A stretch of DNA of 7,155 nucleotides from Bacteroidales bacterium UBA6248 (GCA_002441345.1 DJVU01000091.1:4357-11511), one strand, 5' to 3'. Positions 1 through 4,943 are shown, numbered from the stretch's first letter. The notes: generated from the sequence alone by a model not told the origin. A program made the numbers and translations.

Positions 1-299
1 CCCAGCCAGTGTACGTCGTAACGGATGGAATCCACGTATTCAACATCTTCCTTTACCGGGTTGGTATCGTCGAAACGGAGGTTGCATTTTCCGTTGTATT
101 TCAGTGCTGTGCCAAAGTTCAGGCAGATCGACTTGGCATGTCCGATGTGCAGGTATCCGTTTGGCTCCGGTGGAAAACGCGTATGCACACGTCCGCCGTT
201 CTTGCCGTTGCGGATATCTTCTTCAATCATCGCATGGATAAAGTTTGCCGGGGTCTTGTTTTCACCGGTATTTTCCGGTACAGTTTTGCTGTCGCTCAT
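1..299 (-). CDS. glnS: Glutaminyl-tRNA synthetase, N-terminal part (runs off left edge)
   Basis: Class I aminoacyl-tRNA synthetase that charges tRNA-Gln with glutamine in the cytoplasm. The first 99 residues are visible; the rest lies beyond position 1. The stretch at residues 42-56, RFPPEPNGYLHIGHAK with its HIGH nucleotide-binding motif at 51-54, is characteristic of GlnRS, and the following RFDDTNP segment (75-81) matches the GlnRS catalytic core. GluRS normally has a different context (FAPSPTG-type) before its HIGH motif, so GlnRS is preferred over gltX. The start at 299 gives a short, polar leader (MSDSKTVPEN) before the conserved NFIHAMIEEDI helix, and a TAnnTTTG promoter lies about 30 nt upstream. 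There is no Shine-Dalgarno sequence before the ATG, only an A-rich leader, as is common in Bacteroidota. Having glnS implies direct charging of Gln, at least in part. Confidence 0.96.
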   Translation of the reverse strand, partial: MSDSKTVPENTGENKTPANFIHAMIEEDIRNGKNGGRVHTRFPPEPNGYLHIGHAKSICLNFGTALKYNGKCNLRFDDTNPVKEDVEYVDSIRYDVHWL

Positions 300-329
300 G
301 CCGTGGCAGTTTATATTTTTTTAAGGGTG

Positions 330-337
330 CAAAGATA
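330..337 (-). promoter_or_regulatory. Promoter -7 element of glnS
   Basis: On the minus strand this reads TATCTTTG followed by CA, matching the Bacteroidota -7 consensus TAnnTTTG. It lies 30 nt upstream of the glnS ATG. The -33 element is not clear. Confidence 0.7.
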
Positions 338-416
338 CGGATTTTGCAAAAGGGAAGAATGACATTATCCGGTGTTGAAATTGTTGAAAATAGGATGTTC
401 ACATAGGGTTAAATTC

Positions 417-512
417 TTCTCCGTGTTGCTCCGTGAAGCCTCCGTGCTCTCTGTGTAACTATTTATTTCACAGAGGATCACAGAGAAGTCACAGAGGTTC
501 ACAGAGATTTAA
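417..512. repeat. Palindromic heptamer-repeat element, copy 1
   Basis: The left arm carries CTCCGTG at 419, 429 and 440 and CTCTGTG at 449. The right arm carries the complementary CACAGAG at 469, 479, 490 and 500. The arms can pair heptamer by heptamer into a long imperfect hairpin with a small AT-rich loop (456-468); three of the four pairs have one C-A mismatch. Starts are 9-11 nt apart, close to one DNA helical turn. Bases 417-460 match 513-556 in copy 2 at 41 of 44 positions. No protein-coding potential is believable here. It resembles REP/MITE-like intergenic repeats; the genome copy number cannot be seen from this window. Confidence 0.85.
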
Positions 513-588
513 TTCTCCGTGTATCTCCGTGAAGCCTCCGTGTTCTCTGTGTAACTCTTTTTGTTTCACAGAGGATAACAGAGGTTTA
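513..588. repeat. Palindromic heptamer-repeat element, copy 2
   Basis: Second, shorter copy in direct orientation, 96 nt after the first. The left arm repeats the same pattern (CTCCGTG at 515, 525 and 536, CTCTGTG at 545). The right arm has only two units (CACAGAG at 567 and AACAGAG at 577), so two right-arm units present in copy 1 are missing. The inner part, roughly 537-584, can fold into an imperfect stem around an AT-rich loop. It ends 44 nt before the 3' end of mntP. Confidence 0.83.
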
Positions 589-603
589 AATTTTGTTTAT
601 ATG

Positions 604-628
604 ATAGAACCCGAATCAGGCTTTCTAT
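604..628 (-). terminator. Weak hairpin downstream of mntP, possible transcript end
   Basis: ATAGAA (604-609) and TTCTAT (623-628) form a 6-bp stem just past the mntP stop codon, extended by two G-C pairs after a mismatch. No run of T follows on the minus strand, so this is at best a weak terminator or a 3'-end stabilising hairpin. Confidence 0.25.
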
Positions 629-631
629 GGT

Positions 632-1216
632 CTATATAAAATTCAAATGCTCAACGAGAATTTTTATGCCAATTCCAATCAGAATCAATCCGCCAAGCAT
701 CTCCATCCGCTTCCCAAGTCTGCCTCCGGCTTTTTTTCCGAAAAGAATGCCCAGCATCGACATGATGAAGGTAACGCTTCCGATCATCAGCACCGGAATA
801 AGTATGGCCAGCCAGAAAGGAGTATCCGGTGTTTCGATAAGAGCAAAACTGATCCCTACAACAAACGCATCAATGCTGGTAGCCAGCGACATGGTAAGAA
901 GCACAGCTGGTTTCAACGGATTGAATCCGTTTCTTTCTTCATCCGCTTTCAGGCTTTCCGTGATCATTTTTATACCAAGGAGCGACAATAGACCGAATGC
1001 AATCCAGTGGTCGTAATCGGCAAGGCTGGTACGGATGCCGGTACCGGCAGTCCATCCGAGCAATGGCATAAATGCCTGAAAAAATGCCAGGCTGAGGGCA
1101 ATGATCACTGCTTTCGGAAACCGGATGCCGGGCAGCATCAGTCCGCTGCTCACCGAAACGGCAAACGAATCAAACGAAAGGCTTAGGGCAAGCAGAAATA
1201 GCGTAAGAAGTTCCAT
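632..1216 (-). CDS. mntP: Manganese efflux pump MntP
   Basis: Inner-membrane exporter that removes excess Mn2+ from the cytoplasm (MntP family, formerly YebN/DUF204). The 194-residue length fits the family. Two inverted, related halves of three helices each are visible. Each half carries the diagnostic intramembrane aspartate: LSFDSFAVS with Asp16, and TSIDAFVVG with Asp116. A charged cytoplasmic loop (KADEERNGFNP, about 90-100) links the halves. The start at 1216 (MELLTLFLLAL) is the family start. An in-frame ATG 28 codons upstream would add a polar, basic extension unlike the family, and the promoter element lies inside that extension, so it is rejected. The gene is monocistronic. No yybP-ykoY manganese riboswitch is possible because the promoter is only 8 nt from the ATG. 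Confidence 0.95.
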   Translation of the reverse strand: MELLTLFLLALSLSFDSFAVSVSSGLMLPGIRFPKAVIIALSLAFFQAFMPLLGWTAGTGIRTSLADYDHWIAFGLLSLLGIKMITESLKADEERNGFNPLKPAVLLTMSLATSIDAFVVGISFALIETPDTPFWLAILIPVLMIGSVTFIMSMLGILFGKKAGGRLGKRMEMLGGLILIGIGIKILVEHLNFI

Positions 1217-1224
1217 TGTCGCGG

Positions 1225-1232
1225 CAAAAGTA
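1225..1232 (-). promoter_or_regulatory. Promoter -7 element of mntP
   Basis: On the minus strand this is TACTTTTG, a match to TAnnTTTG. Only 8 nt separate it from the mntP ATG, so the mRNA should be almost leaderless. No clear -33 box is seen. Confidence 0.65.
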
Positions 1233-1287
1233 TGGCAATTTAAATTATTCCGGCATTTTCCCGCCCGTTGTTTTACATCGTTTTCCC

Positions 1288-1295
1288 TACTTTTG
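1288..1295 (+). promoter_or_regulatory. Promoter of the GNAT-like gene
   Basis: TACTTTTG matches TAnnTTTG, with TTG at 1268-1270 seventeen nt upstream as a possible -33 element. It is divergent from the mntP promoter, with 55 bp between the two -7 elements. The predicted leader is about 65-70 nt and includes a 10-nt palindrome, CTGCCGGCAG (1313-1322). Confidence 0.6.
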
Positions 1296-1366
1296 AACAA
1301 CGATTACAGAGTCTGCCGGCAGCAGCAAGGGGCATATTTTTTTTCTGAATTAACAACACTTAGAAA

Positions 1367-1852
1367 ATGGCTTCAAAAAATTACCGGAGGATGATGCAGC
1401 TGATAGATCGGGTTTTTGCCGTGAAGAACGACCCCGAACAGCTGGATGTGGATGATAGGGTTATGCAGCATCTTCTGCGTCTGCATCCGGCTGTTTTTGC
1501 GGAGCATTCCGACGAAAACGGACCGGTGGCCTGGGTGCTGCTTATCCCGACAACGCTTGCGCTGATGGAGCGGTTTATCCGTTCGGAAATAACCGAAAAG
1601 CAGCTGGTTGACCTCACCAGGGCCGATAAGCCGCTGGAAGCCCTTTACTTGTGCTCGGCAACGGTGCTTGAGGAATACCGCCGGCAGGGACTAACCTTAA
1701 GGCTTGCGCTGGAATCCATAGAAAAAATCAGGCAGAATCACCCGCTGAAGGCTCTGTTTGTATGGCCGTTCAGCGATGAAGGCGATGCAGCAGCCACGGC
1801 CATTGCAGCGAAGGCTGAGCTGCCGCTTTACAAGCGCGAAAAAAGAGAATAA
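1367..1852 (+). CDS. Uncharacterised GNAT-like protein
   Basis: A 161-residue soluble protein with no signal peptide or membrane segment. The best clue is residues 93-118: a hydrophobic strand (ALYLCSATVL) followed by EEYRRQGLTLRLALESI. This resembles GNAT motif A, where an R/Q-x-x-G-x-G/A loop binds acetyl-CoA. Here the loop reads RRQGLT, so the last glycine or alanine is replaced by threonine and the match is degenerate. The next strand (LKALFVWPFS, 128-137) and the C-terminal AAKAELPLYKREK fit the end of a GNAT fold. The N-terminal half (helical MQLIDRVF, then GPVAWVLLIPTT at 52-63) is also compatible. It could be an acetyltransferase with an unknown substrate or a non-catalytic relative. 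It starts 66 nt after a promoter, has no Shine-Dalgarno sequence, and is a single-gene unit divergent from mntP. Assignment is by fold resemblance only. Confidence 0.75.
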   Translation: MASKNYRRMMQLIDRVFAVKNDPEQLDVDDRVMQHLLRLHPAVFAEHSDENGPVAWVLLIPTTLALMERFIRSEITEKQLVDLTRADKPLEALYLCSATVLEEYRRQGLTLRLALESIEKIRQNHPLKALFVWPFSDEGDAAATAIAAKAELPLYKREKRE

Positions 1853-1883
1853 AAAAACACCCGCAAATTAAATTTGCAGGTGT
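1851..1883 (-). terminator. Intrinsic terminator of tRNA-Cys, facing the GNAT-like gene
   Basis: On the minus strand, a 12-bp stem (ACACCTGCAAAT paired with ATTTGCGGGTGT, one T-G pair, 3-nt loop) spans 1857-1883 and is followed directly by seven T. This is a textbook Rho-independent terminator 5 nt past the tRNA-Cys CCA end. On the plus strand the same hairpin follows the stop codon of the upstream-facing gene but has only a weak T tract (TGTTTGG), so it may work partly in both directions. Confidence 0.85.
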
Positions 1884-1887
1884 TGTT

Positions 1888-1961
1888 TGGAGGTCTCGAG
1901 CGGATTCGAACCGCTGTAGAAGGTTTTGCAGACCTCTGCCTAGCCACTCGGCCACGAGACC
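1888..1961 (-). tRNA. tRNA-Cys (anticodon GCA)
   Basis: A complete cloverleaf is readable. The acceptor stem is GGTCTCG/CGAGACC. The D stem GCC/GGC has a 9-nt loop. The anticodon stem GAGGT/ACCTT has loop CTGCAAA, giving anticodon GCA. The variable loop is 4 nt. The T stem AGCGG/CCGCT has loop TTCGAAT. The discriminator base is U73, the main identity element for cysteinyl-tRNA synthetase, and CCA is encoded in the gene (1888-1890). The body is 71 nt plus CCA. It is transcribed alone from a promoter at 1973-1980. Confidence 0.97.
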
Positions 1962-1972
1962 CTTTGGGATTG

Positions 1973-1980
1973 CAAATATA
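1973..1980 (-). promoter_or_regulatory. Promoter -7 element of tRNA-Cys
   Basis: The minus strand reads TATATTTG followed by CA, matching TAnnTTTG, 11 nt upstream of the mature tRNA 5' end. A T-rich stretch precedes it. The 5' leader to be removed by RNase P would be short. Confidence 0.65.
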
Positions 1981-2014
1981 CAAAAATTCCAAAAAAACGA
2001 ATATAAAAGATTTC

Positions 2015-2029
2015 CTGTAAAAATTACAG
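2015..2029 (-). terminator. Weak terminator after the folB-CWC unit
   Basis: CTGTAA (2015-2020) and TTACAG (2024-2029) make a 6-bp, AT-rich stem with a 3-nt loop, 4 nt past the CWC gene stop. Downstream minus-strand sequence is T-rich but interrupted before a run of seven T near 1991-1997. It may end transcription poorly and let some read-through reach tRNA-Cys. Confidence 0.35.
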
Positions 2030-2033
2030 TAAA

Positions 2034-2246
2034 TCAATCAGTTGGAGTATCCATCCCCTGGTCTTTCCTTTCTCCGAATTCAGGCAGACAATCGGGGCAG
2101 AGACAGTTGTCGTATTCAAGCGTTAATTTTTCAAGGTTTTCAGGGCTGATAGTGTAATCGAAACACCAGCACCCCGGGGCATGCAGACACTCAAAACTCC
2201 TGCCGCAACGCGGACAGATTTTAATTGCCGGTTTACGTTCACTCAT
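2034..2246 (-). CDS. Cysteine-rich CWC-family protein
   Basis: A 70-residue protein with eight cysteines arranged as C-x2-C (ICPRC), a single C (FEC), then GCWC, then NCLCPDC. This is the pattern of the small cysteine-rich CWC family, named after its Cys-Trp-Cys motif, whose function is unknown. The spaced pairs strongly suggest binding of one or two zinc ions. There is no signal peptide, so it is presumably cytoplasmic. The C-terminal tail (ERKDQGMDTPTD) is polar and probably disordered. The start at 2246 is chosen because it overlaps the folB stop (ATGAGTGA arrangement, 8-nt overlap), suggesting translational coupling. An in-frame ATG at 2255 would add three residues and is possible. It is the second gene of the folB unit and ends just before tRNA-Cys. 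No link to folate metabolism is established. Confidence 0.85.
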   Translation of the reverse strand: MSERKPAIKICPRCGRSFECLHAPGCWCFDYTISPENLEKLTLEYDNCLCPDCLPEFGERKDQGMDTPTD

Positions 2247-2604
2247 AAATATCATCGCTGCTCAGGGTTACACATACCCGGTCCATTTTTCCGCCCAGGG
2301 GAGGATTCAGTTTGGAAATCTTTACCTCTGCATCGGTCACATCCGGGAAACGGACATGAACCGCTTTCAGGATACGGTGGGCTACGTGCTCCAGCAAATG
2401 CGATTTTTTCTCCATTTCCTGCTTAACCGTTTCATATACCGACAGGTAATTTACCGTATCGTGGAGGCTGTCGCTGCGTTCTGCCTGTTTTGTATCCACC
2501 TGAATAAACAAATCGACCATAAAGCGGGTGCCAATAACCTGCTCTTCTTTAAAATGACCATGGTAGGAGAAAAATTCCATACCCTCTATCGAAATCATGC
2601 CCAT
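2239..2604 (-). CDS. folB: Dihydroneopterin aldolase
   Basis: Cytoplasmic enzyme of folate biosynthesis that cleaves 7,8-dihydroneopterin to 6-hydroxymethyl-7,8-dihydropterin and glycolaldehyde. The 121-residue length fits FolB. Catalytic and substrate-binding residues known from the family are all in place: the EEQ segment with Glu21, Tyr53 in VNYLSVYETV, and Lys98 in KISKLNPPLGG. The opening ISIEGMEFFSYHG (with Tyr14-His15-Gly16) and HLLEHVAHRI (69-78) are also typical. The protein should form the ring-shaped octamer seen in this family. The start at 2604 gives MGMISIEGM; a second ATG two codons on is possible. It heads a two-gene unit with the overlapping CWC gene. No other folate gene is present in the window. 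Confidence 0.96.
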   Translation of the reverse strand: MGMISIEGMEFFSYHGHFKEEQVIGTRFMVDLFIQVDTKQAERSDSLHDTVNYLSVYETVKQEMEKKSHLLEHVAHRILKAVHVRFPDVTDAEVKISKLNPPLGGKMDRVCVTLSSDDIYE

Positions 2605-2621
2605 GATACGTCCGTTTTAAA

Positions 2622-2629
2622 CAAAGATA
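2622..2629 (-). promoter_or_regulatory. Promoter -7 element of folB
   Basis: The minus strand reads TATCTTTG, matching TAnnTTTG, 17 nt upstream of the folB ATG. The leader is very short and has no Shine-Dalgarno sequence. Confidence 0.65.
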
Positions 2630-2669
2630 TGTAAAAACCCCTCACTCGAATCTTCCGCAGGCAAACGTG

Positions 2670-3371
2670 TTATTCTTTGACAAAATAACGGAAGGGATTA
2701 TAACTGATGCCGGTATCGAATACATCCACCTGTTCGCGTTTTTTCAGAAATCCGACGATGCGGTAGGTGAGGGGGGTGAACACAATTTCAACTCCCGATT
2801 TAAAGATGTAATTGGAAATAATTATCGAAAGCAGCAGACTGTCGGGCATGGTGCCATAAAACGCGATAAGGCAGAAGATGGCGGTGTCGATGCCTTCGCC
2901 AAGCAGGGTGGATCCTATGGTTCTTACCCACAGGTACTTCCCTTTTGTTCTGATTTTAAGTTTCGACATCAGGTAGGCATTGGAAAAGGCACCGGCAAAG
3001 TAAGCGACCAGGCTGGCCAGTACAATGCGCGGAACAAAGCCCAGCAAGGTCTCATAGGCCTGCTGATTTGGCCAGTCGGTGGCCGGAGGCAGCTCCTGCA
3101 CAATCCACAGCACCAGCGACATCAGCAGTGCAGCTCCGAAACCGGTCCAGATAACTTTGCGCGAGCGCTGATAGCCGTAAACTTCCGTAAGGATATCCCC
3201 GAATATGTAACTGAGAGGGAAAAGAATGGTTCCGCCGTCGAACGTAAATAGCCAGAGCGAAGTGATTTTTGTGGAGGCAAGATTGGAGATCAGCAGAATG
3301 GCCACAAAAAGCGCCATGATTACATCAAAATACCTGAAATGAACCTTACCGGATTTTACTGCTTCTGTCAT
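2670..3371 (-). CDS. Queuosine precursor transporter (YhhQ/VUT family)
   Basis: Integral membrane protein of 233 residues in the VUT family, whose studied member E. coli YhhQ takes up the queuosine precursors preQ0/preQ1 for tRNA wobble modification. The family signature is clear at about residues 46-66, where GGTILFPLSYIFGDI is followed by LTEVYGY. Downstream, AYFAGAFSNAYLMSKLK and TIGSTLLGEGIDTAIF are also typical of the family. About six or seven hydrophobic segments can be seen: about 17-33, 41-60, 74-92, 110-130, 155-175, 180-190 and 195-208. The start at 3371 (MTEAVKSGKVHFRYFDV) leaves a short cytoplasmic tail, and the promoter lies 31 nt upstream. No que biosynthesis gene is nearby, so the substrate is inferred from the family alone. 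The leader between promoter and ATG is too short for a preQ1 riboswitch. Confidence 0.9.
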   Translation of the reverse strand: MTEAVKSGKVHFRYFDVIMALFVAILLISNLASTKITSLWLFTFDGGTILFPLSYIFGDILTEVYGYQRSRKVIWTGFGAALLMSLVLWIVQELPPATDWPNQQAYETLLGFVPRIVLASLVAYFAGAFSNAYLMSKLKIRTKGKYLWVRTIGSTLLGEGIDTAIFCLIAFYGTMPDSLLLSIIISNYIFKSGVEIVFTPLTYRIVGFLKKREQVDVFDTGISYNPFRYFVKE

Positions 3372-3402
3372 TTGATATTGTATAGGTCATGATATCCGGC
3401 TG

Positions 3403-3410
3403 CAAAAGTA
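3403..3410 (-). promoter_or_regulatory. Promoter -7 element of the YhhQ-family gene
   Basis: The minus strand reads TACTTTTG followed by CA, matching TAnnTTTG, 31 nt upstream of the ATG. Confidence 0.65.
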
Positions 3411-3434
3411 CAATAATCCCTCTGAAATGAGATT

Positions 3435-3448
3435 CCTTTCCGGAAAGG
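3435..3448. promoter_or_regulatory. 14-nt perfect palindrome upstream of the YhhQ-family promoter
   Basis: CCTTTCCGGAAAGG is a perfect dyad between the mgtE 3' end and the next promoter. It begins 25 nt upstream of the -7 element, just behind where a -33 box would sit. It could be an operator for a dimeric regulator, or the remnant of a terminator hairpin for mgtE, though no T run follows on the minus strand. Its function is unproven. Confidence 0.3.
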
Positions 3449-3479
3449 CAATCATACCCGGCAGGAGAGGAGCGGGGTC

Positions 3480-4823
3480 TTACAAACCCATATACCAGGA
3501 AGCAATGGAGAAATAGATCACAACTCCGGAAATATCGGCAATGGATGTAATCAGCGGAGCGCTGGCCGTAGCTGGGTCGAGCTTCAGTCTGGTAAAGATA
3601 AAGGGTGTTATCATCCCGATAAGACTGCCGGTCATTACCGCCAGCACCATGGTGATTGCCACAACGGCTATGTACTGCGGAGCACGCACACTGGCGATCA
3701 GGCTTACTCCGGCCGCCATAGTAACACCCAGCAGGAAGGAAACCAGAAATTCCCTGCCCAGCAGCCTGAACCAGTCTCTTGTTTCCACATCCCCTATTGC
3801 CAGAGAACGGATCATAAGCGTTGCCGACTGTGCTCCTGCATTTCCTCCGCTACCGATCAGAAGTGGCAGGAAAAAGATCAGCGATACGGCCGATTGAATC
3901 ACGCCTTCAAAGGTTGCCAGGGCTGCTCCCGAAAATACATTCATAAACACCAGGACAATCAGCCAAAGAATACGTTTCTGATAAAGAAAAAAGATTTTGG
4001 CTTTCAGCGGATTGACGATGGCCGCCTGGAATGAGCCGAATTTATGGAAGTCTTCGGTAGTTTCTTCTTCCACTACGTCCATCACGTCGTCGACCGTAAC
4101 GATGCCAAGCAGCAAACCGTCCGAATCAAGTACCGGCAGAGCAATGCGGTCGTGATCCTGAAACACTCTGATGGCTACCTCCTGATCATCGAACGCATTA
4201 AGCGATACGAAATGCTCATCCATAAGGTCCCGGACGTGCTGCCCGGGATCCGCCAGGATGATTTCCCGGATGCGGATATCGTCGATCAGTTTCCAGTTTT
4301 CATCAACAACATAAATCAGATTGAGGGTTTCTGAATCCCTGCCGTACATGCGGATGTGCTTCAACGCCTGTTCAACGGTATATTCAGGCCTTACGGCCAC
4401 AAATTCGGGAGTCATAAGCCTTCCGATACTGTGCTCGGGATATCCCAGCAGGCGGGTGGCAATGATGCGTTCTTCCGGCGACAACAGCTGTATCAGCCGC
4501 TGTGTGATGTTGCCCGGAAGCTCCTCGAAAAAGGCCGTACGGTCGTCAGGATCCAGGTCGTTGAGCAAACCTGCAACCCTGTTTGCATTCTTGGCAAGCC
4601 CTTCGATTATTTGTTCCTGCGTTTCGTGCTGCAGGTACTGGAAGGTGTTCTTCGCCTGCTCCCTTGGCAGCAAACGGAACAGGATGACGTCGTCCTGCTC
4701 GGGCAACTCATCGATAATTTCAGCGATCATTACCGGATCCATGTCCTCAAGCTCATGCCTGAGAGTACTCCAGTCTTTATCTCTGATCAGATCTTCGAAA
4801 AAGGTAATTTCGGTTTCACCCAT
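3480..4823 (-). CDS. mgtE: Magnesium transporter MgtE
   Basis: Mg2+ channel/transporter of the inner membrane, 447 residues, the normal MgtE length. Domains in order are the acidic helical MgtE N domain (about 1-130, rich in Asp/Glu), then a CBS pair (CBS1 from about IGRLMTPEFVAV at 133, CBS2 from VRDLMDEHFVSLN at 197 to VDDVMDV at 250), then the connecting plug helix (about 251-275), then five membrane helices (about 283-447). The pore signature GSGGNAGAQ (324-332) and the C-terminal SIADISG with Asp430, equivalent to the selectivity aspartate of Thermus MgtE, are present. In the family, Mg2+ bound between the N, CBS and plug domains closes the pore, so the protein itself senses cytoplasmic Mg2+. 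The start at 4823 has a strong Shine-Dalgarno AAGGAGA 7 nt upstream, unusual for this phylum and apparently hidden in a hairpin. Monocistronic with a long leader. Confidence 0.97.
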   Translation of the reverse strand: MGETEITFFEDLIRDKDWSTLRHELEDMDPVMIAEIIDELPEQDDVILFRLLPREQAKNTFQYLQHETQEQIIEGLAKNANRVAGLLNDLDPDDRTAFFEELPGNITQRLIQLLSPEERIIATRLLGYPEHSIGRLMTPEFVAVRPEYTVEQALKHIRMYGRDSETLNLIYVVDENWKLIDDIRIREIILADPGQHVRDLMDEHFVSLNAFDDQEVAIRVFQDHDRIALPVLDSDGLLLGIVTVDDVMDVVEEETTEDFHKFGSFQAAIVNPLKAKIFFLYQKRILWLIVLVFMNVFSGAALATFEGVIQSAVSLIFFLPLLIGSGGNAGAQSATLMIRSLAIGDVETRDWFRLLGREFLVSFLLGVTMAAGVSLIASVRAPQYIAVVAITMVLAVMTGSLIGMITPFIFTRLKLDPATASAPLITSIADISGVVIYFSIASWYMGL

Positions 4824-4830
4824 TGATTGT

Positions 4831-4837
4831 TCTCCTT
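4831..4837 (-). promoter_or_regulatory. Ribosome binding site of mgtE
   Basis: The minus strand reads AAGGAGA, 7 nt before the ATG. It is the only strong Shine-Dalgarno sequence noticed in the window. Its complement lies at 4853-4859. Confidence 0.7.
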
Positions 4838-4878
4838 ACGGGTATTAACTGCAAGGAGATACAGTACCCCCCGGCAGG

Positions 4879-4920
4879 TTAGTGTTTAATCAGGCCACAC
4901 GAATAGGGGTCGTCTTTCAT
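4879..4920 (-). CDS. Putative leader peptide upstream of mgtE
   Basis: A 13-residue ORF, MKDDPYSCGLIKH, between the mgtE promoter and the mgtE Shine-Dalgarno hairpin, and out of frame with mgtE. Its ATG lies 23 nt after the -7 element, a distance like that of the other genes here, so a ribosome loading on the 5' end would meet it first. The early Asp-Asp-Pro run (residues 3-5) recalls the acidic/proline-rich start of the enterobacterial MgtL leader peptide, where such residues destabilise the ribosome at low Mg2+. The stop codon (4879-4881) is 10 nt from the 5' arm of the competing stem. No Shine-Dalgarno precedes it. It could be a chance ORF of this length, and only conservation or ribosome profiling can decide. 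Confidence 0.4.
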   Translation of the reverse strand: MKDDPYSCGLIKH

Positions 4921-4943
4921 GGTCGGAAATTGTATTGAGGATG

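Larger units (their letters stand above)
4824..4943 (-). promoter_or_regulatory. Structured mgtE 5' leader with sequestered Shine-Dalgarno
   Basis: The leader is about 115 nt, by far the longest in the window before a known gene. It encodes a 13-codon upstream ORF (4920-4879). Downstream, AAGGAGA (4831-4837, the mgtE Shine-Dalgarno) is perfectly complementary to TCTCCTT (4853-4859), giving a 7-bp stem with a 15-nt loop. A second stem competes: GGGTACTG (4862-4869) pairs with CAG (4849-4851) and TACCC (4840-4844) around a TTAA bulge, placing TCTCCTT in its loop. If the second stem forms first, the Shine-Dalgarno could be exposed. No M-box riboswitch is recognisable. The control model is inference; the complementarities are seen directly. 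Confidence 0.5.

Noticed and set aside
9..362. Plus-strand ORFs opposite the glnS 5' end
   Set aside because: The minus strand encodes an unmistakable GlnRS N-terminus with a HIGH motif; the plus ORFs are antisense shadows.
433..639. A 68-codon plus-strand ORF with repeated CSLCN and HRGSQR segments
   Set aside because: It is a translation of the two nucleotide repeat elements; the peptide repeats follow from the DNA repeats, and there is no promoter or start context.
1313..1322. CTGCCGGCAG palindrome in the leader of the GNAT-like gene
   Set aside because: A 10-nt dyad with no loop is common by chance and has no second copy here.
2667..3251. Long plus-strand ORF (194 codons) opposite the YhhQ-family gene
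   Set aside because: The minus strand is a well-conserved transporter; the plus translation is polar with no recognisable motif and no promoter.
3330..3392. Short overlapping ATG ORF in the leader of the YhhQ-family gene
   Set aside because: It starts 9 nt after the likely transcription start and runs into the gene in another frame, with nothing special in its sequence; expected by chance.
3372..3402. preQ1 riboswitch before the queuosine precursor transporter
   Set aside because: The leader is only about 25-30 nt, with no C-rich loop hairpin and A-rich tail of the preQ1 type.
4321..4848. Serine- and cysteine-rich plus-strand ORFs opposite mgtE
   Set aside because: Biased composition of the kind produced by reading the complement of an acidic gene; mgtE accounts for the region.
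4824..4943. M-box (ykoK) magnesium riboswitch before mgtE
   Set aside because: The leader is too short and lacks the recognisable multi-helix M-box core; the features seen are a small ORF and simple hairpins.
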